From Verrucomicrobiota bacterium (lineage in GTDB: Bacteria; Verrucomicrobiota; Verrucomicrobiia; Verrucomicrobiales; Akkermansiaceae): a stretch of 64,000 nt of DNA. The stretch is taken from positions 124,001 through 188,000 of the forward strand of contig JAFLEH010000009.1 of assembly GCA_017301995.1 (NCBI GenBank), given 5' to 3'. The notes below the pieces were generated by a model, which saw only the letters and a program-made list of their open reading frames with translations, was not told the DNA's origin and did not search any database. The position numbers and the translations under genes were made by a program. Below are positions 27,366-44,141 of this stretch, piece after piece. Within the stretch, counting starts at the first letter, position 1. Each line of letters starts with the position of its first letter.

Positions 27366-27689
27366 ATGCATTTCCTGGAGTCCCTCAAGATCGGCAGCAG
27401 TTGGATCACCACCGGTGTGGTCTATGCGTTGGTTGCCGTGTGCGCGGTGTTGATCATTCGCAACTACGTGCGGATTTCCCGGTTTACCGGCGAGGTGAAG
27501 GGCGAGCTGCGCAAGGCGAGCTGGCCTTGGGAGTCCGACCCGAAAATCAAGGGTTTCAAAAAATACAAGGAGCTGATCGACTCGACGATCGTGGTGCTCA
27601 TCGCGGTCATTCTGTTGGCCGGTTTCGTCCAGATGTGGGACTTCATCCACGTGCTGATTGTTTCGTTCTTCACCAACATCGGCCGCTAG
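27366..27689 (+). CDS. secE: Preprotein translocase subunit SecE
   Basis: Essential clamp subunit of the SecYEG channel. The 107-residue protein has an extra N-terminal membrane helix (about 17-38), the amphipathic conserved block KGELRKASWPWES (about 55-67), and the conserved C-terminal membrane helix (STIVVLIAVILLAGFVQMWD). Two helices make it longer than the minimal single-helix form. It sits directly before nusG, 48 bases downstream of tRNA-Trp. Start is ATG 27366. Confidence 0.93.
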   Translation: MHFLESLKIGSSWITTGVVYALVAVCAVLIIRNYVRISRFTGEVKGELRKASWPWESDPKIKGFKKYKELIDSTIVVLIAVILLAGFVQMWDFIHVLIVSFFTNIGR

Positions 27690-27738
27690 AGCTCCGTTGT
27701 TGGCCATTCGCGCATTTTCCCAAATCCCCGTTCCCACC

Positions 27739-28308
27739 ATGCCAGTCCCCGATCAAGCCCGCAGCCAGTGGTATGTCGTCCAGGTTCTCTCCGGTCAGGA
27801 GCAGAAGGTGCGTGACCGTATTCTCCGGGCAATGGAGGCCGACGAGATGAACGACGTGATCTTCGAGGCGCTGGTGCCCATGGAAAACGTTTCCGAAATC
27901 CGCCGCGGCAAGAAGACCGAAACCAAGCGCAAGTTTTTCCCCGGTTACATCATCGTCAACATGAACCTCCTCGGCCCGGACAACCAATTGGTCGAGAAGA
28001 CCTGGTTTTTCATCAAGGAGCTTGAGGGCGTGATCGGATTCGCCGGCACCAAGGACCGCCCGCTGCCGCTCCGCCCGCGCGAGGTCGAAGCCCTGCTGGC
28101 CCAGATCAAGGAGCGCGAGGAGCACACCCGCCCGGCCATCAGCTTCGAAGTCGGCGACACCGTGAAGGTGGCCGACGGGCCGTTCCAAAGCCAGAACGGC
28201 GTGGTGGAGGAAATCGACCCGGAACGCGGCAAACTGCGGGTCGCCGTCAATATCTTCGGCCGCAGCACACCCGTGGAACTCGAATACTGGCAGGTCGAGC
28301 GCGCCTAA
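27739..28308 (+). CDS. nusG: Transcription termination/antitermination factor NusG
   Basis: Binds RNA polymerase to promote processivity and couples to Rho or the ribosome. The 189-residue protein has the NGN domain (WYVVQVLSGQEQKV, then KRKFFPGYIIVNM and a GFAGT segment) and a C-terminal KOW domain (VGDTVKVADGPFQSQNGVV). The N-terminal domain carries a slightly extended loop around MENVSEIRRGKK. Start ATG 27739 lies in CCCACCATG; the longer upstream frame overlaps secE. Confidence 0.97.
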   Translation: MPVPDQARSQWYVVQVLSGQEQKVRDRILRAMEADEMNDVIFEALVPMENVSEIRRGKKTETKRKFFPGYIIVNMNLLGPDNQLVEKTWFFIKELEGVIGFAGTKDRPLPLRPREVEALLAQIKEREEHTRPAISFEVGDTVKVADGPFQSQNGVVEEIDPERGKLRVAVNIFGRSTPVELEYWQVERA

Positions 28309-28371
28309 CCAACATCGCGAATTTCAATTTTCAATTCTCAAATCCAGTCCCACCCCTAACACCGCACCATC

Positions 28372-28800
28372 ATGGCCAAGGAAGTCGTAAAAGTCATCAA
28401 ACTCCAGATCCCCGCCGGATCCGCCAACCCGTCTCCGCCCGTGGGTCCCGCCCTCGGCCAGGCCGGCGTGAACATCATGGCGTTCTGCAAACAGTTCAAC
28501 GCCGAAACGCAGAGCCAGGCCGGCGACATCCTGCCGGTGGTGATCTCGGTCTATAAGGACAAGTCCTTCACCTTCATCACCAAGAAGCCCCCCGCAGGCA
28601 ACCTGCTCAAGAAAGCGGCGGGTCTCGCGTCCGGCTCCAAGGAGGCGAACAAAATCAAGGTGGGCAAACTCACCAAACAGCAGTTGATGGACGTCGTCAA
28701 AATCAAGATGCCGGACCTCAACACCCGCGATCCCGAGGCCGCCGCGCGCATTCTCGCCGGCACCGCCCGTCAGATGGGCCTCGAAATCGAAGGCATGTAA
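28372..28800 (+). CDS. rplK: 50S ribosomal protein L11
   Basis: Component of the GTPase-associated centre on 23S rRNA. The 142-residue length is standard. Landmarks are the N-terminal [31 protein letters not shown], and a C-terminal rRNA-binding domain with [14 protein letters not shown]. Second gene of nusG-rplK-rplA-rplJ-rplL; no Shine-Dalgarno sequence before the ATG. Confidence 0.98.
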   Translation: MAKEVVKVIKLQIPAGSANPSPPVGPALGQAGVNIMAFCKQFNAETQSQAGDILPVVISVYKDKSFTFITKKPPAGNLLKKAAGLASGSKEANKIKVGKLTKQQLMDVVKIKMPDLNTRDPEAAARILAGTARQMGLEIEGM

Positions 28801-28816
28801 CACGAATCTCAGCCGG

Positions 28817-28840
28817 AACCCGCCCATTGCCGGGCGGGTT
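28817..28840 (+). terminator. Stable hairpin in the rplK-rplA gap
   Basis: AACCCGCCC pairs perfectly with GGGCGGGTT around a six-base loop. There is no following T-run, so it is more likely a processing, pausing or L1-autoregulatory element than a full terminator. Confidence 0.4.
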
Positions 28841-28906
28841 GCGGCGTGAGCAGGAGGGAGTCCGCATCCCGCGGCTTCCGAACGCACTGCAACCCCAAAC
28901 ACCACC

Positions 28907-29617
28907 ATGGCCAAACACCGTAGCAAACGCTATAAGCAAGCGATGGCACTTGTCGATACCGGCAAGACCTATTCGCTCAACGACGCAATCGGCATCGTGA
29001 AGAAATTCCCGGCGCCCAAATTCACACCCACGGTCACGCTTTCGTTCCACCTCGGCGTGGATCCCCGCAAGAGCGACCAGATGGTCCGCGGATCCGTTTC
29101 CCTGCCGCACGGCACGGGACGCACGGTTCGCGTCGCCGTTTTCGCCCAGGGCGTCGCCGCCGAGGCCGCCATCGCGGCCGGCGCCGAATTCGTGGGCTTT
29201 GAAGACCTGATCAAAAAGGTCCAGGAAGGCTTCACGGATTTCGATTCCGCCATCGCCACTCCCGACGCGATGACCGAGGTCCGCAAGATCGCCCGTATCC
29301 TCGGTCCCCGCGGCCTCATGCCGAACCCGAAGACCGGCACCGTCACCGACGACACCGCAAAGGCGGTCAAGGAAGTGAAGGCCGGCCGTATCGACTTCAA
29401 GCTCGATAAGAACGCCAACATCTCCGGCGGTATCGGCAAGGCGAATTTCACGCCCGAACAACTCCACGAAAACGGCCGCGCCTTCATTGACGCCGTCGTC
29501 CGCGCGAAACCGGCCGCCGCCAAGGGCAACTTCCTGCGCAGCGCCACCCTCGCGGCCACCATGCTGCCGGGCGTCCCGCTCGAAGCCGCCGAATACGTCA
29601 AAGCCGCCACCCACTAA
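28907..29617 (+). CDS. rplA: 50S ribosomal protein L1
   Basis: Forms the L1 stalk and in many bacteria represses its own operon by binding the mRNA. The 236-residue protein has the family blocks FTPTVTLSFHLGVDPRK, LPHGTGRTVRVAVF and GPRGLMPNPKTGTVT. Start ATG 28907 in ACCACCATG. Confidence 0.98.
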   Translation: MAKHRSKRYKQAMALVDTGKTYSLNDAIGIVKKFPAPKFTPTVTLSFHLGVDPRKSDQMVRGSVSLPHGTGRTVRVAVFAQGVAAEAAIAAGAEFVGFEDLIKKVQEGFTDFDSAIATPDAMTEVRKIARILGPRGLMPNPKTGTVTDDTAKAVKEVKAGRIDFKLDKNANISGGIGKANFTPEQLHENGRAFIDAVVRAKPAAAKGNFLRSATLAATMLPGVPLEAAEYVKAATH

Positions 29618-29632
29618 CCGCGCATCACCACT

Positions 29633-30151
29633 ATGAATCCGGAAAAACAAGTCATTCTAACCGGCCTTCTGGAGCGCGTCAACGCGTCGCCCTACCTGAT
29701 CGTCATCGATTACACCGGCCTCAAGGTCAAACAGTTCAGCGAGTTGCGCAACCGCCTCTTCGCCGCCGGCGCCTCCTGCACCGTGGCCAAGAACAGCTAC
29801 ATGCGGAAGGTGCTCTCCGAAGCCGGCCGCCCGGACCTCGGCGAGGCCCTCGCCGGCCAGACCGCCTTCGTCACCGGCACCTCGGAAGTCTTTGCCGCCG
29901 CCAAGGCGATCAAGAATTTCGAAAAGGAATTCAAGAAGCCGGAAATGAAAGTCGGCATCCTCGGTGACGCCATCCTCGACGGCGAAAAGCTCAAGGCCAT
30001 CGCCGACATTCCGTCGCGCGAAGCCGTGCTCTCGCAGTTGCTCGGCACCATCAACGAACCCGCCGCCCGCATCGCCCGCATCATCAACAAGAAGTTCTGC
30101 CCGGAGGAAGACGCTCCCGCCGAAACCGCCACGGAACCCGCCGCCGAATAA
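29633..30151 (+). CDS. rplJ: 50S ribosomal protein L10
   Basis: Anchors the L7/L12 stalk to 23S rRNA. The 172-residue protein has LIVIDYTGLKVKQFSELRN near the N-terminus, a CTVAKNSYMRK block, and a C-terminal helix for L12 dimers followed by an acidic Ala/Glu-rich tail. It begins 15 bases after rplA. Confidence 0.97.
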   Translation: MNPEKQVILTGLLERVNASPYLIVIDYTGLKVKQFSELRNRLFAAGASCTVAKNSYMRKVLSEAGRPDLGEALAGQTAFVTGTSEVFAAAKAIKNFEKEFKKPEMKVGILGDAILDGEKLKAIADIPSREAVLSQLLGTINEPAARIARIINKKFCPEEDAPAETATEPAAE

Positions 30152-30287
30152 CAATCTGAACCGATGGCGGTGGCGTCTCCGCGCCGCCGCCTGAACACCC
30201 AATGGTTCCTCGTCGGGGTGGCGGCCGCCACCCTGAAATTCCCGGAGGCCCCCGGAAGCGACGATACCGAACAAGGAGAAACAAAAC
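30152..30287 (+). promoter_or_regulatory. Structured rplJ-rplL intergenic leader with a strong Shine-Dalgarno sequence for rplL
   Basis: Contains the perfect 18-base palindrome GGGTGGCGGCCGCCACCC (30216-30233), a second potential stem (GGCGGTGGCG with its partner at about 30181), and AAGGAG at 30273-30278, nine bases before the rplL ATG. Neighbouring ribosomal protein genes lack such a Shine-Dalgarno sequence, so this region probably sets higher translation of L7/L12. Confidence 0.6.
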
Positions 30288-30662
30288 ATGCCTAACATTG
30301 ACACACTCGTAGAAGAACTCGGCAAGCTCACCGTCCTGGAGGCGGTCGAACTCGTCAAGAAACTGGAAGAAACCTGGGGAGTCTCCGCCGCCGCGCCCGT
30401 CGCGATGGTCGCCGGCCCCGCCGCCGCCGCCGAAGCCGTCGAAGAAAAGACGGAATTCGACGTCGTGCTCACCGATGCCGGCGCCAACAAGATCGGCTGC
30501 ATCAAGGTGGTGCGCGAAGTCGTTCCCGGTCTCGGCCTGGCCGATGCCAAGAAACTCGTCGAGTCCGCTCCGGCGAAGATCCTCGAAGGCGTCGGCAAAG
30601 ACGCCGCCGAGGCCGCCAAGAAGAAGCTCGAAGAGGGCGGCGCCAAAGTCGAACTCAAGTAA
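30288..30662 (+). CDS. rplL: 50S ribosomal protein L7/L12
   Basis: The multicopy stalk protein that recruits translation factors. The 124-residue product has an N-terminal dimerisation helix ([20 protein letters not shown]), an Ala-rich hinge, and the conserved C-terminal domain ([32 protein letters not shown]). It is the only gene of the cluster with a clear Shine-Dalgarno sequence. Confidence 0.98.
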   Translation: MPNIDTLVEELGKLTVLEAVELVKKLEETWGVSAAAPVAMVAGPAAAAEAVEEKTEFDVVLTDAGANKIGCIKVVREVVPGLGLADAKKLVESAPAKILEGVGKDAAEAAKKKLEEGGAKVELK

Positions 30663-30677
30663 CCTCCAACGGATTTT

Positions 30678-30706
30678 CCCAAGGACGGCTCCGCGCCGTC
30701 CTTGGG
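30678..30706 (+). terminator. Perfect 12-bp hairpin between rplL and rpoB (probable attenuator)
   Basis: CCCAAGGACGGC pairs with GCCGTCCTTGGG around a five-base loop (TCCGC). No T-run follows, so partial termination or RNA processing is more likely than full termination. A partial attenuator at this position is a known feature of rplL-rpoB in other bacteria. Confidence 0.6.
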
Positions 30707-30862
30707 ACATTCCAACCACGGGACCGGATCGAGATTTCAAACCGACACCTTGTGCTTTCGCTCCGATCCCGCAACGCCCTTCCAACTCCGAACCTCAACC
30801 CCTGCCTGAGACCGCTTGCGGCTCGGGCTTAATTTGCTAGCTCGAACATCACACTACACGCC

Positions 30863-34810
<3,948 letters not shown>

Positions 34811-34856
34811 CCCGTCCCGCGAACCCGAATCCCGACCCTAACCATCTTTTCCCATC

Positions 34857-39011
<4,155 letters not shown>

Positions 39012-39018
39012 TAGATCC

Positions 39019-39121
39019 ACATGGGGTCAGTCCTCGCATGGTAACATTTTCCCGAGCGGAGGTGCGACCATGCCGATGATTGGGCCCAGAAAATGTTACC
39101 ATGCGAGGACTGACCCCATGT
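39019..39121. repeat. Perfect 33-bp inverted repeat with a 37-base loop
   Basis: Arms 39019-39051 and 39089-39121 are exact reverse complements; the outer part reads CATGGGGTCAGTCCTCGCAT and the inner end is AACATTTTC. The structure is unlike a rho-independent terminator (no T-run) and resembles the small hairpin elements moved by IS200/RAYT-type tyrosine transposases. No transposase gene is nearby. The right arm overlaps the likely start of rtcB. As RNA it would form a very stable hairpin after rpoC. Confidence 0.9.
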
Positions 39122-40672
39122 TCGTTGGGCGAATCCGATCTGATAGAACTTGGGTATCCGACGGGTCCTGGGCTGGAGGAGATGCTGTGCCGGGCCGGTG
39201 AGCTTGCCGGGCGCGGGGTGGGGGATCGCAAGTATTTGCTCAAGCTGTTGGCCCGTGAATTCGGCGCGCCGCCGCCGCGTTTGGTGCCGCGGGAGCAGCC
39301 GGCTCCGTGGTCGGAAGCGCTCGAAGCCAGCGGCAAGGACGGACACGAGAATCTCTATGCCGTCCGACGCCAGATGCAGGCGCTGCTGCGCTCGCCGGTG
39401 ATCACCGGGGGCGTGATTCTCCCGGATGCCTGCCCGATGGGCGGTGGCGAGGCGGTGATTCCCGTGGGTGCCGCCGTTGCGGCGGAGAACGCGATCATTC
39501 CGTCCGCCCATTCGTCGGATATCTGCTGTTCGATGTTCGCCACCTTCTATCAGGAACGATGCGGGATAGCCGAGGAACTCGATGTTCTAACCGACTCGAC
39601 CCGGTTCGGGCAGGGGCACCGCCATCTCGACGAACTCGTGCCGGATCCGGTGCACGACGAGCCGGTTTGGGACAACCCGTTTCTAACCGGCCTGCGAGAT
39701 CGTGCGGCGCTGCACATGGCGGATCAGGGCGACGGCAACCACTTCGCTTTCATCGGTGAGATCGATGTGGAGGCGGGTTTGCTGGAAAATCTGCGCGACG
39801 CCGGATACGGTGATCTGGCAGGTTCGCTGGCGGCCGTGGGAAGCGGGCGGCTGCGGGTGCTCATCACCCATCACGGTTCGCGCGGTTTGGGGGCGCATGT
39901 CTTCAAGCGCGGGCAGATCGCCGCGGAAAAGCATACCCGGCGGGTGTCCAAGGGTATTCCGGATGCGGCGGCCTGGCTCGACGCGCGGAGTGGCGACGGC
40001 CCCGCCTACTGGGAGGCCTTGCAATACGTGGCGCGCTGGACCAAGGCCAACCACCGCGCGATCCACCGGAGATTTCTGGAGCGGATCGGTGCTTCCGCGG
40101 TGGCCCAGATCGGAAACGAGCACAACTTCGTCTGGAAACGCGGCGATGTTTTCTATCACGGGAAAGGGGCGACTCCGGCATGGAAGGATGAAACCGGGCG
40201 ACCGATGTTAGGTTGGATCCCGCTCAACATGGCCGCGCCGGTGCTGCTGGTGCTGGGCGCCGACAACCCGGAGTACCTTTCATTCGCGCCCCATGGTGCC
40301 GGCCGCGAGATTTCGAGGACCGCGCTGCGCCGTCGGTTTCCGACCCCGGATCTGCGGGAATATGAGATTGCCCGCTCCACGGCCGGGCTCGACGTCCGCT
40401 GGTATTGCGGCAAACCCGATCTGAGCGAGACGCCGGTGGCTTACAAAAACGCCACGCAAGTGAAAGAGCAGATCGAGCGGTTCGGACTGGCCCGCGTGAT
40501 TGCGGAAGTGCGCCCGCTCGGATGCATCATGGCGGGCGATACCGGCCGTTCGTGGCGCGACCGCGAGGAGGAACTCACCCCGAAACAGATCCGCCAGATC
40601 GCTCACCGCGCGGAACGCCGGAAAACCCGCCAGTCCCTGCACGACATCGACGACGATTCCGAGGGTTTCTGA
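39101..40672 (+). CDS. rtcB: RtcB-family RNA ligase
   Basis: Joins RNA 2',3'-cyclic phosphate or 3'-phosphate ends to 5'-OH ends with Mn and GTP. Family residues visible: CPMGGGEAVIPVGAAVA, the metal Cys in SSDICCSM, GDGNHFAFIGEI, THHGSRGLG, HNFVWKRGDVFYHGKGAT and a C-terminal GCIMAGDTGRSWRDREEE with the GMP-accepting-site context. About 523 residues. The start is uncertain: ATG 39101 lies inside the inverted repeat, and TTG 39125 is the next option, so the element probably replaced the native 5' end. No archease or rtcA is nearby. RNA repair is the likely role. Confidence 0.85.
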   Translation: MRGLTPCSLGESDLIELGYPTGPGLEEMLCRAGELAGRGVGDRKYLLKLLAREFGAPPPRLVPREQPAPWSEALEASGKDGHENLYAVRRQMQALLRSPVITGGVILPDACPMGGGEAVIPVGAAVAAENAIIPSAHSSDICCSMFATFYQERCGIAEELDVLTDSTRFGQGHRHLDELVPDPVHDEPVWDNPFLTGLRDRAALHMADQGDGNHFAFIGEIDVEAGLLENLRDAGYGDLAGSLAAVGSGRLRVLITHHGSRGLGAHVFKRGQIAAEKHTRRVSKGIPDAAAWLDARSGDGPAYWEALQYVARWTKANHRAIHRRFLERIGASAVAQIGNEHNFVWKRGDVFYHGKGATPAWKDETGRPMLGWIPLNMAAPVLLVLGADNPEYLSFAPHGAGREISRTALRRRFPTPDLREYEIARSTAGLDVRWYCGKPDLSETPVAYKNATQVKEQIERFGLARVIAEVRPLGCIMAGDTGRSWRDREEELTPKQIRQIAHRAERRKTRQSLHDIDDDSEGF

Positions 40673-40690
40673 CAATCTAACTGACGCGTC

Positions 40691-40996
40691 GTGAACACCG
40701 AAGGGGACTATGCCGAATCGAAATATCTCCGGTGGCATCGCTGGGGGTCGTTGGGAGTGGCGATTGCGGGAATCGCCGTTTTTTCCGGAAAATTCGGGCT
40801 GGGCGGTGCGATCCGCATGAACGCTATCGTCGTGCTGCCGCTCGCGCTGATTTGGTTCGCCGAGCGGCTTGGAGGATGGGGGATCGTCCAAAGCGGCTAC
40901 TGGCTGAACGAACGCAACGCCGATGTGGGAGTCAGGGTGATGGGATGGCTTATATTGGCCGCGATGATCGCCCTGCGGGCATTCCTGTACCTTTAG
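40691..40996 (+). CDS. Small membrane protein, unknown
   Basis: A 101-residue protein from a GTG start, 18 bases after rtcB. Three hydrophobic segments are visible (about 18-35, 43-60 and 84-100), the second being NAIVVLPLALIWFAE. No family recognised. It may be cotranscribed with rtcB. Confidence 0.6.
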   Translation: MNTEGDYAESKYLRWHRWGSLGVAIAGIAVFSGKFGLGGAIRMNAIVVLPLALIWFAERLGGWGIVQSGYWLNERNADVGVRVMGWLILAAMIALRAFLYL

Positions 40997-41064
40997 CCAA
41001 GGGAGGGAAACGCAACAGCGGATGGACGCATCCGTAACGCGAACATCTCCTTTCGCGCTTGACT

Positions 41065-41742
41065 CTAGCGGAGCGCGGAAATGGATTTCAGATAGGAGTC
41101 CTGAAGGTCCTTGTAGAATTTCGGGGGGTGCTCTTTCATGCCCCGGACGGCCTCGTCGATGGCGGATAACCCGGCATTGTTGCGGGCGTTCTTATCCGCG
41201 CCTTTTGCCAGGAGTTTGGAAACAATGTCCGCATGTCCCCTTCGCGCGGCGATCATCAGGGCCGTGTTGCCGAGTTTGTCCTTCGCCGCCACGTCCGCGC
41301 CGGTGCCGAGCAAGGTGTCCGCCACTTTCGGCAATCCGCTCCACGAAGCCCACATCAGCGCGTTCCAACCGTCTTTGTCGGTGGCGTTGATCGCCGACCC
41401 GTGCGCCAGCAATGACTCCACCATGTGCCTCCTCACATCGTCGGTTTCAGCCAGTTTTTCGGTATCGGAGAAGTTCGCGTAGGCCGCGCGCATCAGGGAC
41501 GTGCGGCCGTGCTCATCGGTACGGTTTGTCACCTCGACACGGGTCGTGGGATCACTCTGGGCCTTCTCCAGGATTTCTTCGACCGGTTTCCATTCTCCTT
41601 GGCCGATCGCGGTGACGACGGGATCGTCCTTCGGGATCTTCCTTTTCAGACCGGAAAACGCGAAATCCGCGGCGATCACGAACACCGTGGAGACGGCGAA
41701 CAGAATTGCGGCGTCCAGGAGGATAGTGCGGATCTTTGTCAT
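41065..41742 (-). CDS. Ankyrin-repeat protein with N-terminal membrane anchor
   Basis: A 225-residue protein with a membrane helix (LLDAAILFAVSTVFVIAAD) and three to four ankyrin repeats from about residue 75 (HGRTSLMRAAYANF, DGWNALMWASWSGL, LGNTALMIAARRGHADIV). Ankyrin repeats mediate protein binding; the repeats probably face the periplasm. It overlaps the upstream transporter gene by four bases, so the two are coupled. A regulatory or partner role for the transporter is an inference. Confidence 0.82.
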   Translation of the reverse strand: MTKIRTILLDAAILFAVSTVFVIAADFAFSGLKRKIPKDDPVVTAIGQGEWKPVEEILEKAQSDPTTRVEVTNRTDEHGRTSLMRAAYANFSDTEKLAETDDVRRHMVESLLAHGSAINATDKDGWNALMWASWSGLPKVADTLLGTGADVAAKDKLGNTALMIAARRGHADIVSKLLAKGADKNARNNAGLSAIDEAVRGMKEHPPKFYKDLQDSYLKSISALR

Positions 41743-43145
41743 GGGGCGGCGGCTTCGGTTGTGGATTCGGCGGCTGGTTTGTTAGTCAGGAAGTTGCGCA
41801 GGGCGATCACGGCGATCGGACTGAGAACCGCCAATCCAAGATAGATCAGCCACATGAACTCCGGCGACTGCTGATAGCTGACGTTGCCGGTTTCGATCTT
41901 CGGGCGGATGCCATCGTAACAGAAGCGGCTGATCAGAATGCCGCTCACGAAGCCGTTGATCGGTTTGGAGATGAAGGTCGGAAGGGCGGACAACGCCATG
42001 TAGGACGAGACCTTGTCAGGTGGGGATACCGAGGCGATGTATTCGGTGAATCGCGGGCTGAAAATCAGCTCGCCCACCGCGAAGACGAAGATCTGCGCGA
42101 CGATGATGAAAAGATATGCCTGCTGGGGATTGGAGATGCCGGGAATGGCGAGAATCCACTCGAGGGGAACCGCCATGAAGACCAGCGACGACGCCGAAAC
42201 CGCCATGCCGATGATGATCAGGCGCACCGTGGAGTATCGGTTGATCACCGGAATCAGCAATATCAGGCCGACCACGATGATGAACGGGTTGATCGAATTG
42301 GCCAGCCCGAGTTCGAAGTCCGTGGTGAGCACCCGGGTGTAGTATTTCGGCATGACCAGAAACTGGTGGGTGAAAACCAGCCTCACTCCGATGGTTAGGA
42401 CGAGAAACAGCAGGAGTTTCTGGAACGCGCTCTCTTTCCAGACTTCCATGAAGATCATGATCGGCCGCTTGGCTTCGCCCCGGCCTGCCTCCCGCTCGCT
42501 TTCCTCGGCATAGTTGTCCTCACGGATCAGTGCGGCGCAGGCGAGCGCACCCAGAGACATCAGAAACCCGAAATCGAAAATAATGAGATTTCCACGGACA
42601 TCGCCGAACACTTTCCGGCTCACCTCGATCACTACCGCCGAGGCGATGATCGCGCCGATGTTCATCAGCAGGTAATAGACATTGAAACCGGTGGCACGCA
42701 CCGACTTGCTTGTGAAGCGCCGGAGCGAGGTCATGGTCACCGGGGACATGAATGCGGTACCCAGCGACAGCACGATCAACATCGCCCGGGTGGACCATTG
42801 AAGCGCTTCTCCCTTGAGAATATCCGGTCCAATTCCCAACCCAAGCCTCGCCACCGCCAGCAGCCCGATGCCAATGTAATAGGATTTCTTGATCCCGATC
42901 ACGTCGCAGATTGAGCCGACCGCGAACACGAAAGCGGTGATGTAAAGCGTGTAGATTCCCACCCACGCGCCGGAATCCACATCGTTGAATCCGCAGTTGA
43001 CCGTCAGATAGAGCGACAGCACGGTGATCATCGAGAAATACGCCAGGCCGTCGAACATCTGGATCGCGTTGGTCAGCCAGAAGTCTTTCGAGACGCTCTT
43101 GAGCACCTTGAACTCGGAGAAATAGTTGGTGACGGGGTTGGGCAT
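41739..43145 (-). CDS. MFS/POT-type transporter
   Basis: A 468-residue protein with about 12 membrane helices. The N-terminus (FWLTNAIQMFDGLAYFSMIT) and the intracellular loops fit the proton-dependent oligopeptide or a related major facilitator family; the canonical POT ExxERFxYY motif is not intact, so the substrate is open. A cytosolic loop after helix 6 is rich in charged residues. It begins 30 bases past tRNA-Leu and is translationally coupled to the ankyrin gene. Confidence 0.75.
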   Translation of the reverse strand: MPNPVTNYFSEFKVLKSVSKDFWLTNAIQMFDGLAYFSMITVLSLYLTVNCGFNDVDSGAWVGIYTLYITAFVFAVGSICDVIGIKKSYYIGIGLLAVARLGLGIGPDILKGEALQWSTRAMLIVLSLGTAFMSPVTMTSLRRFTSKSVRATGFNVYYLLMNIGAIIASAVVIEVSRKVFGDVRGNLIIFDFGFLMSLGALACAALIREDNYAEESEREAGRGEAKRPIMIFMEVWKESAFQKLLLFLVLTIGVRLVFTHQFLVMPKYYTRVLTTDFELGLANSINPFIIVVGLILLIPVINRYSTVRLIIIGMAVSASSLVFMAVPLEWILAIPGISNPQQAYLFIIVAQIFVFAVGELIFSPRFTEYIASVSPPDKVSSYMALSALPTFISKPINGFVSGILISRFCYDGIRPKIETGNVSYQQSPEFMWLIYLGLAVLSPIAVIALRNFLTNKPAAESTTEAAAP

Positions 43146-43174
43146 GGGGCAAATCTTTCGGATGGGTGCGGGCC

Positions 43175-43260
43175 TGGTGCCGCCGGGGGGACTCGAACCC
43201 CCACGACCGTGAAGTCAGCGGATTTTAAGTCCGCAGCGTCTACCATTCCGCCACGGCGGC
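43175..43260 (-). tRNA. tRNA-Leu (TAA)
   Basis: On the minus strand: acceptor GCCGCCG/CGGCGGC, anticodon stem GCGGA/TCCGC with loop CTTAAAA (anticodon TAA), a long class II variable arm, T arm GGGGG-TTCGAGT-CCCCC, discriminator A and encoded CCA. The accessory island begins immediately on its 5' side. Confidence 0.95.
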
Positions 43261-43699
43261 AACATATTGGGTTTCAGAGGATTGGGGTTTGAAAGCGGTG
43301 TCCGGGCGGGTGTTTCCGGCGAAACCCCGGTTTGGGCGGCGCGCGCATCCGGTCGCGCTCGCGGCATGGCGGCGTTCGGAAATGGCGGCGGAAAGCGGAG
43401 CAAACATCGGGGCGCGACGATTTACCGTCCCCCGCGGTCCGGCGGCAAGCCAATTCGCCAAAGCAGCGGGCGGCGGTCCGAGGATCGCAAAGCTGAAGCG
43501 CGATTCGGTGCCCAGGTCGGTGCGCAACGAGGCAGCCAGCGGCGAGGGAGGCAGACCGAAGGCCCCATCACTTGGAGATGCCGTCGAGGCGCCGTCCGAC
43601 CGGTTTCTTTCCCTGGCTCATTTGCACCCCGCGGTCCGTGGGGTATTGCAAGGAAGCGTTAATGATCATGAGCCGCACCTCGCCTCCGGCGGTTTCTGG
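43261..43699. other. No supported gene; degenerate sequence at island edge
   Basis: GC-rich DNA with overlapping open frames on both strands but no recognisable domain, start context or membrane pattern. It probably contains decayed 5' parts of the methyltransferase remnant that follows. Confidence 0.4.
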
Positions 43700-44125
43700 C
43701 AGGCGCTGGGCCCGGACTTCCGCCAGATCGTTCTCACTTGGACATCCAGCGGACCGGTGCGGAAGGGCATTGTTAACCAGCACGCCACCATCCTGACCAA
43801 TGTCGAATTTCCCGGCAACAAGTCCAGCGGCATCCGCGATGTGTGGGAAAACCTCCCGTCCAAGCGCATGGGCTACGCCTTCCACGAGCCGGACTACGGC
43901 CAACCCGGCGCCACCAGCGAGGGGATCACCCGCCGGGCTGTCGGTGCGCTTGGTGCCGCGGCCGCCACGGTGCTCGACCCGTTCCTCGGCATCGGCAACA
44001 CGCTGGTGATCTCCAAGGAACGTGGAATCCGCGCCATCGGCATCGAGAGTGCCGAGCAGTGGGCGGAGGTGGCTGCGAGGCGGTTGGAGAATACGACGCC
44101 GGGGTTTGACCAATGCGTCGCGTGA
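43700..44125 (+). pseudogene. C-terminal remnant of a DNA methyltransferase
   Basis: The last 60 residues contain TVLDPFLGIGNTLVISKERG followed by AIGIES, matching the SAM-binding motif I of N6-adenine/N4-cytosine DNA methyltransferases, which in this class lies near the C-terminus. Upstream residues keep only traces of the fold, and no DPPY/SPPY catalytic motif is visible in any frame. I read it as the 3' end of a broken gene. A ParB-like N-terminal relic, often fused to such methyltransferases in phages, lies at 49543. Confidence 0.6.
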
Positions 44126-44141
44126 GGCTATTTGGTTCTAC

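Noticed and set aside
39052..39088. The inverted repeat after rpoC as an ordinary terminator
   Set aside because: The arms are too long and AT/GC mixed, the loop is 37 bases and no T-run follows; a mobile hairpin or regulatory structure fits better.
43175..43260. tRNA-Leu as the attachment site of the island
   Set aside because: The island lies on the tRNA's 5' side, whereas tyrosine integrases usually use the 3' end; no integrase or duplicated tRNA end is seen. Kept only as a border marker.
43289..43700. Long open frame upstream of the methyltransferase motif as a real N-terminus
   Set aside because: Low-complexity Arg/Ala/Gly sequence with no methyltransferase motifs; typical of chance frames in GC-rich DNA.
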